Below, piece by piece: positions 26,686-36,110 of a DNA stretch of 64,000 bases. The translations under genes were made by a program, and so were the position numbers. Positions within the stretch are counted from its first letter, which is position 1. Each line of letters starts with the position of its first letter. The notes beneath the pieces were generated by a model. It saw only the letters and a program-made list of their open reading frames with translations, had not been told where the DNA came from and searched no databases. Source of the DNA: Paraburkholderia agricolaris (lineage in GTDB: Bacteria; Pseudomonadota; Gammaproteobacteria; Burkholderiales; Burkholderiaceae); assembly GCF_009455635.1 (NCBI RefSeq), contig NZ_QPER01000001.1:1302001-1366000 (forward strand), in the 5' to 3' direction.

Positions 26686-26874
26686 ATGAAATGGTCAATC
26701 GCATGTTTCGCGTTGCTTGCAATCGCCATTGTCATTGTGTTGGTCTCGCGTTTGCCGGGCGAGGACGCCATCCGTCTCGCTGGCTATGCGGGCACGGCGG
26801 GTTTCGCCGCGCTGGTCGGCTTCCTGATTCGCTGGCGCGCAAATCGCGGTCAACGCAACAAACGCGCGGGGTGA
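26686..26874 (+). CDS. Small two-helix membrane protein
   Basis: A 62-residue protein; the ATG at 26686 has GGGGGAGA 5-12 bases upstream. It has two hydrophobic stretches (about 3-22 and 30-48) and a basic C-terminus (R-W-R-A-N-R-G-Q-R-N-K-R). No motif identifies a function. The good ribosome site and clean membrane topology support it as a real gene. Confidence 0.6.
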   Translation: MKWSIACFALLAIAIVIVLVSRLPGEDAIRLAGYAGTAGFAALVGFLIRWRANRGQRNKRAG

Positions 26875-26971
26875 GTGCGGCAATCCCGAGTCCAATTTTT
26901 TACTGAATGAGAACGATGCATTGTCACATTCGGTTGATATACAGGAGTTGCAATCCGCGTAGGAGATTGAT

Positions 26972-27259
26972 TTGGACGCTCGAAAATCGGTGTTACATGT
27001 CGTCGAACCTGCCACGAAGCATCCATTTGAGAGTTGCTTCCTTGACCTCGGCGGCCATTCCGCCGAGCGAGCCTTGACGGTGCTCACTGCAGCGGTTCAT
27101 GCTGCCCAGCGTGAAATGAATGCTTTTGACTGGATTACAGACGCGCTCCCTGGCGCCACGCTCAAACCGGCCCTGGCGTTTGGAACAGTAGGCGAACTCT
27201 ACCGCTCGTACACCCGACCTGCCGAACTGGGGCGCCTGAAAGGCGTACTACGTTCCTGA
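26972..27259 (+). CDS. Small hypothetical protein, 95 residues, TTG start
   Basis: An AGGAG site (26961-26965) lies six bases before the TTG at 26972. The product is soluble, with no signal peptide or recognisable motif; it contains a helical middle (A-L-T-V-L-T-A-A-V-H-A-A-Q-R-E-M). It is isolated, so no context assigns a role. The ribosome site is the main support. Confidence 0.45.
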   Translation: MDARKSVLHVVEPATKHPFESCFLDLGGHSAERALTVLTAAVHAAQREMNAFDWITDALPGATLKPALAFGTVGELYRSYTRPAELGRLKGVLRS

Positions 27260-27441
27260 CGAGGATATGTCACGGACGTGATCGAATAGCGCGAGTAGAA
27301 ACGACGACATTATTCGAGCGCGACGCGACACACGACAATTCGATCAGTGAGGCACACCAGGAAACGGTAGCGCAACGCTCCCTAGGTTTCCCTGGCAGAC
27401 CCGTCCGCGATGCACGTAGTGCGGAGTGGGAGCTGATGAGC

Positions 27442-27644
27442 GCCTTGTCACTAACGGGGAGTGTGCGGGAACACAGATTCCAGATGCACCACTACCGTGG
27501 CTGCGCGGGGGACCCGCTTATGAGCTGGCGGTGTAAAGCCGCTTTCTTTTGCCTACTTTTCTTTGCGGCAGGCAAAGAAAAGTAGGTGCCGCCCCGCACA
27601 GGGGCAACGCTAATAGACCACTACCAAAGCAAGAAAAGGCCAAA
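27442..27644. repeat. Dispersed ~200-bp intergenic repeat, copy A, with perfect 15-bp hairpin
   Basis: Nearly the same sequence recurs at 61760-61964. The core is a perfect inverted repeat: CCTACTTTTCTTTGC (27552-27566), loop GGCAG, GCAAAGAAAAGTAGG (27572-27586). Short open frames beginning M-P-T-F-L-C-G-R-Q-R-K-V-G run through both copies and are probably spurious. The rest of the 27260-27754 gap shows no gene. Confidence 0.85.
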
Positions 27645-27754
27645 ACCCCACCAGCCTGTCTCGACGCAATTGCCGGGCAAACCCGCACCCAGCGGGCCCA
27701 CTTCGCCCCCATGCTACGATGCTCCGAACACCATACAGAACGCCGGAGACATAG

Positions 27755-28135
27755 ATGCGCCCCGAGAGTGCCGCCCGTTTCGACGAACAGTTCGCCCCTC
27801 GCATTGCCGAGGCAATCGCTGCCTGTTTCGCCACCACCGTGCACACCGAAGTACTGCCTTACGGCGGCCACGGCCACCCCACAAGCGTACGGATTCACGC
27901 AGCGCCGCTCGAAGGACTCGGCCACTACCCGCATCCGCTCAACCTGTTCCTGACCTGGGATAGCGACGAGATCGAACGGCTGATGGGGCCCGAAGGACCG
28001 GCACGCTTCGCCGGCTATCTGGCTGCGTTGCCACGCAAGCTCGAAGCGTGGCGCCACGTGCGCGAACTGGATTTTCTGTCGCACACCCAGGGCGAGCCGA
28101 CCATATTGATCGGCGGCCTCGATTTCGGCTCTTAA
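27755..28135 (+). CDS. Conserved hypothetical protein, 126 residues (possibly DUF5594)
   Basis: A small soluble protein with [15 protein letters not shown] near the middle and a Trp-containing C-terminal half. It resembles, from memory, a Burkholderia-restricted family named DUF5594; that link was not checked. Its TAA overlaps the stop of the convergent chemoreceptor gene (bases 28132-28135). It may be purine-rich at the start because it follows the repeat region. Function unknown. Confidence 0.6.
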   Translation: MRPESAARFDEQFAPRIAEAIAACFATTVHTEVLPYGGHGHPTSVRIHAAPLEGLGHYPHPLNLFLTWDSDEIERLMGPEGPARFAGYLAALPRKLEAWRHVRELDFLSHTQGEPTILIGGLDFGS

Positions 28136-29712
28136 GAGGCCGTGCCGATCCGGAAGAAACTCACGCTTTGCACCAGACCCGATGCCTTGCTCTGCACCGC
28201 ATCGGCTGCCGCGGCTGCCTGCTCGACCAACGCCGCGTTGCTCTGCGTCACCTGATCCATTTGTGTGACCGCATCGTTCACCTCCGCAATGCCCGCAGCC
28301 TGATCGACGCTGGCCGTCGCGATCGCCTCGACGATGCGTGTCACGCTGCCCGCGCTTTGCACCACGCCGTCCATCGTATTGCTTGCGTGGTTGATCAACT
28401 GCGTGCCGGCGTCGATGGTGGCAACCGACTCGCGAATCAGCGCCTTGATTTCGCGCGCGGCATCGGCCGAGCGTTGGGCGAGACTGCGCACTTCGCTTGC
28501 GACCACTGCGAAGCCGCGCCCTTGAGTGCCGGCACGCGCCGCTTCAACGGCCGCGTTGAGCGCCAGAATATTGGTCTGCGCGGCAATCGCTTCGACCACC
28601 GCGATGATGTCGACGATACGCTTCGACGCCGCGTCGATCTGGCCCATGGTGCGCACCGCGTCGGTCATCACGGCGCCACCGTCGCGCGCCGCTTGCGCCG
28701 CGGTTTGCGCGAGGGTAGTGGCCTCGCGTGCGTTGCTGGCGTTGCGCTGAACCGAGTCGGTGAAATGCTGCATCGACGCGGCGGTTTCTTCGAGCGACGC
28801 GGCCTGTTGTTCGGTACGTGCCGACAGATCGAGGTTGCCCGCGGCAATCTCCTGCGTCGCCGACGAAATCGTATGCGCGCCTTCGCGAATCTCGCTGACG
28901 ATGTGCCGCAAGCGATGATTCATTTCGTTGAGCGCGACCAGCAGCTGGCCGGTTTCGTCGCGGCTCACCACGACAACATCGGCGCGCAGATCGCCTGCCG
29001 CGACCGCTTGCGCGACCCCCACCGCCTGTCTGACCGGCAGCGTGATGCTGCGGCTCAGGAACCAGATCGCGAACGTGCCCACCCCGAGCGAGCCGGTCAC
29101 GACCGACAGAAGCAGCACGCAGGCGAGCGCATACGCATGTTCCGCGGCCTCGTTCGTGCGCACGTTGGAGTCTTGCGCCTGCTGCATCACCGAGGCGACG
29201 ATGTCGTCGATAGCGGCGGTCGGCGCGCGGTCGATGCCTTTGACGAGCCCGTCTACAACGTGTGCCGTATTCGGATCGGCCGTGTCATAGCGTTTGAGCG
29301 CGTCGAGGTAGCTGTCCTGCAGCGCGGCGTGGGTGGCGAGCGCCTTGTCGACGCCATCGGCGTTGGCATCCAACGCACCTAGCTGATCCTTCAATCGAAG
29401 CAAAGCGGCGTGTGTCGTGCTGCTTTCCTTGCTGAAGGCGTCACGGTAACGGGCGAACGCGGCCGGATCGGCGCCGCGCAGCAACAGGTCCTTCCATTCC
29501 TGCACCTGCTTCTTGAACTCGACCTGCGCGACGCGCGCCGTGTCGGCAGCTTGTGCATACTGGCTGAGCGTTTGCGCGGACTGAATTTGCAGCGCATGCG
29601 TATTCGTCAAGGCGTGCCAGCCTTCCAGACCCACCACCGTCGTTGCCATTAGCAGCACCGCGCCCAGCAGCGCCAGCTTGACGGCGATTTTCAGATTTCT
29701 ATAGAACGTCAC
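28132..29712 (-). CDS. Methyl-accepting chemotaxis protein with four-helix-bundle sensor
   Basis: A 526-residue receptor. A transmembrane helix near residues 11-31, a periplasmic helical domain (about 35-190, 4HB_MCP/Tar-type), a second helix (about 195-215) and a HAMP domain precede the long cytoplasmic signalling coiled coil with the hairpin tip [20 protein letters not shown] (about residues 365-384). It transmits periplasmic ligand binding to CheA. It follows the dCACHE receptor gene by 21 bp, so the two may be co-transcribed. No C-terminal CheR pentapeptide is evident. Confidence 0.93.
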   Translation of the reverse strand: MTFYRNLKIAVKLALLGAVLLMATTVVGLEGWHALTNTHALQIQSAQTLSQYAQAADTARVAQVEFKKQVQEWKDLLLRGADPAAFARYRDAFSKESSTTHAALLRLKDQLGALDANADGVDKALATHAALQDSYLDALKRYDTADPNTAHVVDGLVKGIDRAPTAAIDDIVASVMQQAQDSNVRTNEAAEHAYALACVLLLSVVTGSLGVGTFAIWFLSRSITLPVRQAVGVAQAVAAGDLRADVVVVSRDETGQLLVALNEMNHRLRHIVSEIREGAHTISSATQEIAAGNLDLSARTEQQAASLEETAASMQHFTDSVQRNASNAREATTLAQTAAQAARDGGAVMTDAVRTMGQIDAASKRIVDIIAVVEAIAAQTNILALNAAVEAARAGTQGRGFAVVASEVRSLAQRSADAAREIKALIRESVATIDAGTQLINHASNTMDGVVQSAGSVTRIVEAIATASVDQAAGIAEVNDAVTQMDQVTQSNAALVEQAAAAADAVQSKASGLVQSVSFFRIGTAS

Positions 29713-29733
29713 TGCGATTTCCTTGGATACACC

Positions 29734-31533
29734 TTAGTCCAGCTTGAATTGCGCGACGGCGCCGGCAAGACTCACGGCCTGGCTTTGCAACGCGGTGGCG
29801 GCCGCTGTCGATTCCTCGACCAGTGCGGCATTCTGCTGAACCATTTCGTCGAGCTGGCTGACCGCGCGGTTGACTTCCTGAATCCCGCGCGTTTGTTCGT
29901 TGGCCGCCTGGGTGATTTCGGAAATGATGGTTGTCACGTTGGCCACGTTGCTGACGATCTCCGTCATCGTCGCGCCGGCCTGACGGACCTGGCCTGAGCC
30001 GGAGCTCACACTCGCCACCGTCGATTCGATCAGCGCCTTGATCTCCTTGGCGGCCTGCGCGCTGCGTTGCGCGAGGCTGCGCACTTCGCCGGCCACCACC
30101 GCGAAGCCGCGACCCTGTTCGCCGGCGCGCGCCGCTTCCACCGCCGCGTTCAACGCGAGGATGTTGGTCTGGAACGCGATGCCGTCGATGACGCCGATGA
30201 TGTCGGAGATTTTCACCGACGCTTGTTCGATCTCGCCCATCGTCGTAATCACGTCGGAGATCACCACGCCGCCGCGCGAAGCGACCTGCGACGCGCACAC
30301 GGCGGTGTCGTCGGCCTGCTTCGCGGCGCTCGCCGATTGCGTGACCGTCGAGGTGATTTCTTCCATCGACGCAGCGGTCTGCTGCAGGCTGGCCGCAGCG
30401 GATTCGGTGCGGCCCGACAGGTCGACGTTGCCCGCGGCGATTTCATTTGCGGCAACGCGCACCGATTCGCTGGCATCGCGAATCTGGCGCATCACGTGGC
30501 TGAGTTTGTCGATGAAGGTATTGAACGCGCGTGCGATCTGCGTGACCTCGTCATTGCCGGTGGCGGGCAGACGTTGAGTCAGATCGCCTTCGCCCGAGCC
30601 GATTGCGTCCATTGCATCGCGTACTTTCGAAAGCCGCTGGAACGACACGGCGGTGACCGCGGCCACGATCGCGGCGGCAATGACGGCAATCACGATCAGC
30701 GCGATGATCGAAGCCGTCAGCAGCGATCGCATGCCTGCCGTCGCTTCCGCTTTGTCGAGTGCGACGACCGCATACCAGTCGGTGCCGGGAATGGCCTGAG
30801 CGCGCAGCAGCTTCGTGCTGCCGCTCACGTCGACTTCGATGGGGTGATCGGCGCTGAAGAGTGCGGTTAGTTTGTCGCCTGTGAGCGCGGGCGCCAGGTC
30901 CGTGACCGGTTTCAGGGTCAGCTTCGCGTCCGGGTGCGCAACGATATGGCCGCTCGTGTCGATCAGCATGCCGAAGCTCGCGGGTGTCGGGTGAATCGCC
31001 TTGACGTTGGCAATCACGCTGTCCATCGCGACGTCGCCGGACACGACACCTTTCACCACGCCGTCGCGCACCGCCGGCACGGCGAACGCGACCACCAGCT
31101 TGCCGGTACCCACGTCGACATACGGTGGCGTCACCACCGGTTTGCCGGCTGCCGCGGCCTGCTTGTACCACGGGCGGCCGGTCGGATCGTAGTCGGGCGG
31201 AATGCCGGTCGGGTCGGAGAACTTGGCGGTCTTGTCCGCGTAGCCGACGTACACATTGGAGAACTTTCCCGCAGCGGCGATCTGCTTTAACGCGGCGGAC
31301 GGATCAGGTTGCAACACGGCGTCCTGCAACGAGTTGATCATCTGGCTATTGGAGGCGATCCAGTCCTCGATACCGTCTGCATGTCCGCTTTCGACAGCAT
31401 TCAAACTGCTTTCGATTGCCTCGGCGTTATACGAGTTGGCGACGACATAGTTGAGAACGGTGTTGGCCGCGAGCGCGACCACAACGATGGCGACGCACAG
31501 GGCGACGATGCGCGCGCGAATGGAGGAGAACAT
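29734..31533 (-). CDS. Methyl-accepting chemotaxis protein with double-CACHE sensor
   Basis: A 599-residue receptor. The N-terminal membrane helix (7-29) is followed by a double-CACHE periplasmic domain (about 35-275) with Y-V-G-Y-A-D-K and D-P-T-G-R-P-W-Y-K, features of dCACHE_1 amino- or organic-acid sensors. Then come the second helix (about 280-305), HAMP and the signalling domain with the tip E-V-... [15 protein letters not shown]. First of two tandem receptors on the minus strand. Its exact ligand cannot be read from the sequence. Confidence 0.94.
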   Translation of the reverse strand: MFSSIRARIVALCVAIVVVALAANTVLNYVVANSYNAEAIESSLNAVESGHADGIEDWIASNSQMINSLQDAVLQPDPSAALKQIAAAGKFSNVYVGYADKTAKFSDPTGIPPDYDPTGRPWYKQAAAAGKPVVTPPYVDVGTGKLVVAFAVPAVRDGVVKGVVSGDVAMDSVIANVKAIHPTPASFGMLIDTSGHIVAHPDAKLTLKPVTDLAPALTGDKLTALFSADHPIEVDVSGSTKLLRAQAIPGTDWYAVVALDKAEATAGMRSLLTASIIALIVIAVIAAAIVAAVTAVSFQRLSKVRDAMDAIGSGEGDLTQRLPATGNDEVTQIARAFNTFIDKLSHVMRQIRDASESVRVAANEIAAGNVDLSGRTESAAASLQQTAASMEEITSTVTQSASAAKQADDTAVCASQVASRGGVVISDVITTMGEIEQASVKISDIIGVIDGIAFQTNILALNAAVEAARAGEQGRGFAVVAGEVRSLAQRSAQAAKEIKALIESTVASVSSGSGQVRQAGATMTEIVSNVANVTTIISEITQAANEQTRGIQEVNRAVSQLDEMVQQNAALVEESTAAATALQSQAVSLAGAVAQFKLD

Positions 31534-31806
31534 GTCGGGAGTTTTCGGAGTAAGCAGTGAGCCGTAGTCGGTGAGGCGGTGGCCTCAGATGCTGTATACG
31601 GCCTGGGCAGCGGGGACTTGAGCGGGCAAAACTTTCGATTTATGACGGCCGCCGGTAACACCGCGTGCGGCGGCGCGCCGCGATGCTCCACATTTTTTCG
31701 CGCCAGTGGCGGTTTTCAATGGTTACCGAAACACTACCCTTGGTAACGGGCTGGAAGCGTTATATTCGTCTGAATATATCGGGTATGTGTGATGACACGA
31801 ATACTC

Positions 31807-31842
31807 AAAAAAAACGGCCGCTGCTTTTTATCGCAGCGACCG
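31807..31842 (-). terminator. Rho-independent terminator of the phospholipase gene
   Basis: Read on the minus strand: stem CGGTCGCTGC / GCAGCGGCCG (10 bp with one G-U), loop of eight bases, followed directly by eight T. It lies 44 bp after the phospholipase stop and before the chemoreceptor gene. The rest of the 31534-31885 gap has a GTTACC...GGTAAC inverted repeat (about 31722-31748) and no gene. Confidence 0.85.
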
Positions 31843-31885
31843 CTTCGTTCATGGGCTGAATTGAAAATTGAAGCTGAGTTGAACC

Positions 31886-33997
31886 CTAGCTCCCCAGCGC
31901 CGGATCGCTCATGCTGCTTCTGCCGGTTTCCACGTGTCCGGCGAAGCGCCGCGTGAACGACGGGTCGGTATCGACAGTGATCGTCAGGTCGTACCAGCCG
32001 TAGGCGTTGCGCAGATCGAGGTACAACTGTTCGGTATCGCCGCCGCGTACAGAATGCTTGACCACGTTGCCGGTGTCATAGGCGTTGACGATGGTGAACT
32101 GGCAGCGCGCGCTGCCCACATTCTCCAGCCGCAATTGCAGGTTGCCGTTCGCGACGTCGTAGCCTTCAGCCACTTCCGGCCGCGCGATATCGGAACCGTT
32201 CCACCAGCTTCTCGCGACCGGCTTGCCCGCGAAGCGGCGCAGAAAACCGTTCGGACCGTAGACCGTGTAGTCGTAAGTGCCGTCGGGATTCACCGGCAAG
32301 TGATCTTGAAGCCGCTTGCCCGCTTCGACAGTGTACGTAAGCGGTGCGGCGAGTCCATTCGCGGCATAGACGAGAAACACGGCGCCCGCGTGGCCCGAGT
32401 TGACGAAACGCATCGTCAACTGGTTCGCCGAACCTTCGCCATGCACGCGCACGAACAGTTCGTACGGCAACGCGCGAGCCGGGCGCACGCCGGGTTCCTG
32501 CTTCGGTACGGCCTGCACGAGCGGCGGCAACGGCACGTAGTCCGGATGCCGGTTCTGATCGGGCGGCACATAACCGCTCGTGCTCGGCAGCGTCGGGAAC
32601 GCATCGTTCGGGGTGCTGAAGTTGAACGCCGACATCAGGTCGCCGCACACCGCACGGCGCCACGGCGTGATGTTCGATTCACCGAGATTGTGATGCTGGC
32701 CGAAGCGCTTTTCGATAAAACGGATCACCGAGGTGTGATCGAACAGTTCAGAACACACGTAGCCGCCTTTCGACCACGGCGAGACCACCAGCATCGGCAC
32801 GCGCGGCCCGAGCCCGTACGGACCGGCAGGCGTGCTGCCGCTGCCCGCATAGTTTTCATTGCTGGTGTCGACGGTCGACAAACCGTTTGCACTCGATGCC
32901 GGCGCGAACGGCGGCGCCATGTGATCGAAGAAGCCGTCGTTCTCGTCGTAGTTGATCAGCAGCACCGTCTTGCTCCACACCTCGGGATTCGACGTGAGAA
33001 TCTGCAAGACCTGATCGATGTACCACGCACCGTAGTTCGACGGCCAGTTCGGGTGCTCGGAATACGCTTCCGGCGCGACAATCCACGAGACTTGCGGCAG
33101 GGCGTTGTTCTGCACATCGCGTTTGAGGATGTCGAAGTAGCCGTCGCCGTTCGCCGCGTTCGTGCCCGTGCGGGCGTTGTCGTACAGCGGGTTGCCCGGC
33201 TGCGCGTTGCGGTACTGATTGAAGTAGAGCAGCGAGTTGTCGCCGTAATTGCCAATGTACGGGTTTTGGGTCCAGCCCCATGAGCCGTTTGCGTTGAGCC
33301 CCGTCCCGATGTCCTGATAGATCTTCCACGTGATGCCGGCGTTCTGCAGGACTTCCGGATAGGTGGACCAGCCGTAGCCGGCCTCTGCATTGTTGATCAC
33401 CGGGCCGCCGCCGCTGCCGTCGTTGCCGACCCAGCCGCTCCACATGTAGTAGCGGTTCGGGTCGGTAGGGCCCATCAGCGAGCAGTGGTACGCGTCGCAG
33501 ATCGTGAAGGCGTCGGCGAGCTGGTAGTGAAACGGAATGTCGTCGCGCGTGAGGTAGGCCATCGTCGTGGTGCCCTTGGAGGGCACCCATTGATCGTAGC
33601 GCCCGCCGTTCCATGCGGCGTGCGTGCTGGTCCAGTCGTGTGCGAGGTCTTGCAGGAATTGCAGTCCAAGGTTCGGCGCGGTGGGGCGGAACGGCAACAC
33701 ATAGCCGAGGTCCGCGGCGAGCGGCTGATACCACACCGGCTTGCCGTTGGGCAGGTTGATTGCGCGCGTGTCGCCGAAACCGCGTACGCCTTTGAGCGTG
33801 CCGAAGTAGTGGTCGAACGAGCGGTTTTCCTGCATCAGCACGACGATATGCTCGACGTCGCGGATGCTGCCGGTCTTGTTGTTGGCGGGAATCGCAAGGG
33901 CGTTGCGAATGCCCAGCGGCAGCATGCTCAGCGCGGTCGCAGAACCGGCGGCGTGCGCGGCGGAGCGCAGAAAATCACGGCGATTTTTTGAGGTCAT
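31886..33997 (-). CDS. plcN: Phosphocholine-specific phospholipase C, Tat-exported
   Basis: A 703-residue enzyme that cleaves phosphatidylcholine or sphingomyelin head groups. The ATG at 33997 starts a twin-arginine signal (K-N-R-R-D-F-L-R-S-A ... N-A-L-A). The metal/phosphate region of the acid-phosphatase-like superfamily shows as V-V-L-M-Q-E-N-R-S-F-D-H-Y-F-G, Y-D-E-N-D-G-F-F-D-H-M and S-P-W-S-K-G-G. Two C-terminal beta domains (DUF756 type, about 540-610 and 630-700) match Pseudomonas PlcH/PlcN. PlcN versus PlcH cannot be settled from sequence alone. Preceded by a small lipoprotein gene on the same strand (82-bp gap). Confidence 0.9.
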   Translation of the reverse strand: MTSKNRRDFLRSAAHAAGSATALSMLPLGIRNALAIPANNKTGSIRDVEHIVVLMQENRSFDHYFGTLKGVRGFGDTRAINLPNGKPVWYQPLAADLGYVLPFRPTAPNLGLQFLQDLAHDWTSTHAAWNGGRYDQWVPSKGTTTMAYLTRDDIPFHYQLADAFTICDAYHCSLMGPTDPNRYYMWSGWVGNDGSGGGPVINNAEAGYGWSTYPEVLQNAGITWKIYQDIGTGLNANGSWGWTQNPYIGNYGDNSLLYFNQYRNAQPGNPLYDNARTGTNAANGDGYFDILKRDVQNNALPQVSWIVAPEAYSEHPNWPSNYGAWYIDQVLQILTSNPEVWSKTVLLINYDENDGFFDHMAPPFAPASSANGLSTVDTSNENYAGSGSTPAGPYGLGPRVPMLVVSPWSKGGYVCSELFDHTSVIRFIEKRFGQHHNLGESNITPWRRAVCGDLMSAFNFSTPNDAFPTLPSTSGYVPPDQNRHPDYVPLPPLVQAVPKQEPGVRPARALPYELFVRVHGEGSANQLTMRFVNSGHAGAVFLVYAANGLAAPLTYTVEAGKRLQDHLPVNPDGTYDYTVYGPNGFLRRFAGKPVARSWWNGSDIARPEVAEGYDVANGNLQLRLENVGSARCQFTIVNAYDTGNVVKHSVRGGDTEQLYLDLRNAYGWYDLTITVDTDPSFTRRFAGHVETGRSSMSDPALGS

Positions 33998-34078
33998 GGT
34001 TTTGGCTTTCGATCTTCGGTGAAGGAACGATGCACGCAACACGCGAGCTTCGCCCGCGCAAAGCGTGGCGCGCGAAAC

Positions 34079-34405
34079 TCAATCTACGGTGTGAATGACA
34101 GGTGTGACGAGCGGCGTCGACGCGGCGGCGGACAATGCCGGGTCGGCGCTTGATGCGGGTAGTGCAGGGGTTTGAATCGTTACTGCGGTGCTCGCGGGTG
34201 CGACGGAGGAAGGATTTGCCGACAGAACCGCGGAGCTGTTGCTGTCTCCGGTGGAACTATCGGTAGAGCTAACCGACTGGGTGTCCGCGGTTTTGTCGTC
34301 GTCGTTGCCGCAGGCGCCGAGCAACATGCAGAACGACACGGCGGCCAGTGCGCCTGCCAAACGTTTGCGACAGAAGGCAAAGGAGGGCTTCGACACAATA
34401 GACAT
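34079..34405 (-). CDS. Small lipoprotein of unknown function
   Basis: The ATG at 34405 has GGAGA upstream; the product is 108 residues. A signal peptide ends in L-L-G-A-C-G-N (lipobox). The mature part is low-complexity Ser/Thr/Ala/Asp with no fold visible. It lies just upstream of the phospholipase gene and may share its transcript. Function unknown; possible surface or envelope tether. Confidence 0.65.
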   Translation of the reverse strand: MSIVSKPSFAFCRKRLAGALAAVSFCMLLGACGNDDDKTADTQSVSSTDSSTGDSNSSAVLSANPSSVAPASTAVTIQTPALPASSADPALSAAASTPLVTPVIHTVD

Positions 34406-34542
34406 GGCAATGTCTCCGGCACGGGGAGGATGCACCGGGGCATCCACGTGCCCAGGTCAGCGATGCGCAAGCATAGTCGCTGACCTGTGTAACTTTTGTG
34501 AAGATGTGGAAATTTGGGTATTTGTTGAGAATTGGGCGGCCG

Positions 34543-35004
34543 TCAATCCTGAATTGCGACAATCGCCTCGATCTCGACCGTGATATTGCCGGGCAGCGAG
34601 CCGACCCCGACCGCCGAGCGTGAATGCCGACCGGCATCGCCGAATACATCGACGAACAGATCCGAGCAACCGTTGATTACGCGCGGATGCTCGGTGAAAT
34701 CCGGCGCGGCGTTGACCATGCCCAGCAGCTTGACCACGCGCTTCACGCGCCGCAAATCGCCCAGTTCGTTATGCAGCACGGCGAGCAGATTCAGGCCGAC
34801 CATTTGCGCGTGGCGGTACGCTTCGTCCGCGCTGACGGTCGTGCCGACCTTGCCGGTCATCAGTGAGCCGGTTTCGTCGAGCGGACCCTGGCCGGACAGA
34901 AACAGCAGATTCCCCTCGCGTGTGCAGTGCGTGAAATTGCCGATCGGCGTCGGCACTTGCGGGAGCTTGAGGCCGCGCGTGTGCAGCCGGTCGTAGCAGT
35001 TCAT
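34543..35004 (-). CDS. ridA: RidA family (YjgF) enamine/imine deaminase
   Basis: A 153-residue RidA-family protein, which hydrolyses reactive 2-aminoacrylate-type intermediates made by PLP lyases. Family features are F-L-S-G-Q-G-P-L-D (about 38), the beta-alpha fold and the C-terminal V-E-I-E-A-I-V-A-I pattern, although the canonical R-x-x-V-x-V segment reads differently (S-R-S-A-V-G-V), so it is a divergent subgroup. It sits on the same strand after the IclR gene, next to a PLP enzyme, which fits clean-up of an imine product. Confidence 0.85.
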   Translation of the reverse strand: MNCYDRLHTRGLKLPQVPTPIGNFTHCTREGNLLFLSGQGPLDETGSLMTGKVGTTVSADEAYRHAQMVGLNLLAVLHNELGDLRRVKRVVKLLGMVNAAPDFTEHPRVINGCSDLFVDVFGDAGRHSRSAVGVGSLPGNITVEIEAIVAIQD

Positions 35005-35128
35005 CGATGGGGACGTGATGGTGAGCGGTCTGTTAAGGAGTTAGCGTTGCACGCTGCAGTGGGCTTTCGGGCTTTTTGCGTTGTGTTGCGTCGCGTTGTA
35101 TCGCGGACGTTGAGGTCTTACGGATGCA

Positions 35129-35992
35129 TTACGCCGCCGGTTCCTGCTCGCGATGCCGCCAGCCGAGACGCGCTTCGATGCGGGCGGCCACTGCCTGCAC
35201 GGCTTGCGCGAAACGCTCGGTGCCGAGCGCGGCTTTTGCCTCGGGCATCACGATGGAAATCGTGAAGACGCACGCGCCGGTGTTATCGAGCACGGGCGCC
35301 GCGAGACATGCCACGGACGCATCCGATTCGCCGATCTGAATCGACAGTCGTGCCTCCAACGCTTCGCGCGCAATCTGCGCGAGCACTTGCGGCCGGGTTT
35401 CCGCGCGGCCGGTCGGCGAGCTTTGCGCGTGCTGTGCGAAGAAGGTGACCCGTTCGGCATCCGGCAGATGCCCGACCAGCAAACGGCCGGACGCGGTCCA
35501 GTTGAGCGGCACGCGGCTGCCTACTCGCGAAGTCACCCGAAAATGCCCGGGACCTTCGGCCATTTGCTGCACGACCATCATGCCGTCTTCGAGTCCGCAC
35601 ACCTGCACGGTCTCTTCGACTTCCGCCGAGAGCCGCTGCATTTCTTCGTGAGCGACCGCAAGGTAGTCGAGCGAGCTCGCGTACGTCAAACCATAACCAT
35701 ACAGACGCGAGCCGAGCCAGATCGTGCCGTCCATGCGCCGGGCCAACAGGTTCTTCTCGACCAGATCGTTGATGATCGAATACACGGTGGAGAGTGGCGC
35801 GCCGACCATGCGCGCGACTTCATACGCGGTGGCCGGCCGGTTCGCTTGCTGGAGCGCGTCGAGAATCTGCACGGCGCGATCGATCGCGCTGGTGCGGGTG
35901 CGCGGCACCGCGCTTTCTTCCCGGCTTCCAGCCTGGGTTGCGGTGTCGGCGGGTACTGCTTCAGACGCGGAAGGTCGGGACGTGCGAGCCAT
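35129..35992 (-). CDS. IclR-family transcriptional regulator
   Basis: A 287-residue regulator. Residues about 30-90 hold the winged HTH (A-V-Q-I-L-D-A-L, T-A-Y-E-V-A-R-M-V-G-A-P-L-S-T-V-Y), and about 100-280 the IclR effector domain (T-V-Q-V-C-G-L-E-D-G-M). The first 30 residues are Ala/Ser-rich. Its start codon faces the SelA-like gene across 118 bp, which carry a promoter and an imperfect palindrome; it probably represses that operon until its amino-acid-like ligand appears. Confidence 0.9.
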   Translation of the reverse strand: MARTSRPSASEAVPADTATQAGSREESAVPRTRTSAIDRAVQILDALQQANRPATAYEVARMVGAPLSTVYSIINDLVEKNLLARRMDGTIWLGSRLYGYGLTYASSLDYLAVAHEEMQRLSAEVEETVQVCGLEDGMMVVQQMAEGPGHFRVTSRVGSRVPLNWTASGRLLVGHLPDAERVTFFAQHAQSSPTGRAETRPQVLAQIAREALEARLSIQIGESDASVACLAAPVLDNTGACVFTISIVMPEAKAALGTERFAQAVQAVAARIEARLGWRHREQEPAA

Positions 35993-36025
35993 CGTGCTCC
36001 TCTGACGCGAGATGTTTTTGTCCAG

Positions 36026-36092
36026 TTGACGCAGGTCGATTGTATGCTAGACTGATCCGCAATTACAACATATATTCCATAATTAAGAAATA
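36026..36092 (+). promoter_or_regulatory. Candidate promoter and IclR operator for the SelA-like operon
   Basis: TTGACG (36026-36031), a 16-bp spacer and TAGACT (36048-36053) match a sigma-70 promoter for the plus strand. Downstream of the expected start, TATTCC (36073-36078) and GAAATA (36087-36092) form an imperfect AT-rich inverted repeat of IclR-operator size. A GGAGG ribosome site follows for the SelA-like gene. Confidence 0.5.
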
Positions 36093-36110
36093 CCGGGTTG
36101 GAGGCGCTTC

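Noticed and set aside
28048..29382. Antisense open frame (444 codons) opposite a chemoreceptor
   Set aside because: The minus strand encodes a full chemoreceptor; the antisense frame reads low-complexity Arg-rich sequence.
31534..31700. Possible flagellar sigma-28 promoter before the dCACHE receptor
   Set aside because: A TAAA-N15-GC arrangement exists on the minus strand but the downstream half matches the consensus poorly.
31665..31859. Small plus-strand open frame in the phospholipase-chemoreceptor gap
   Set aside because: It runs over the terminator stem, has no ribosome site and no recognisable sequence.
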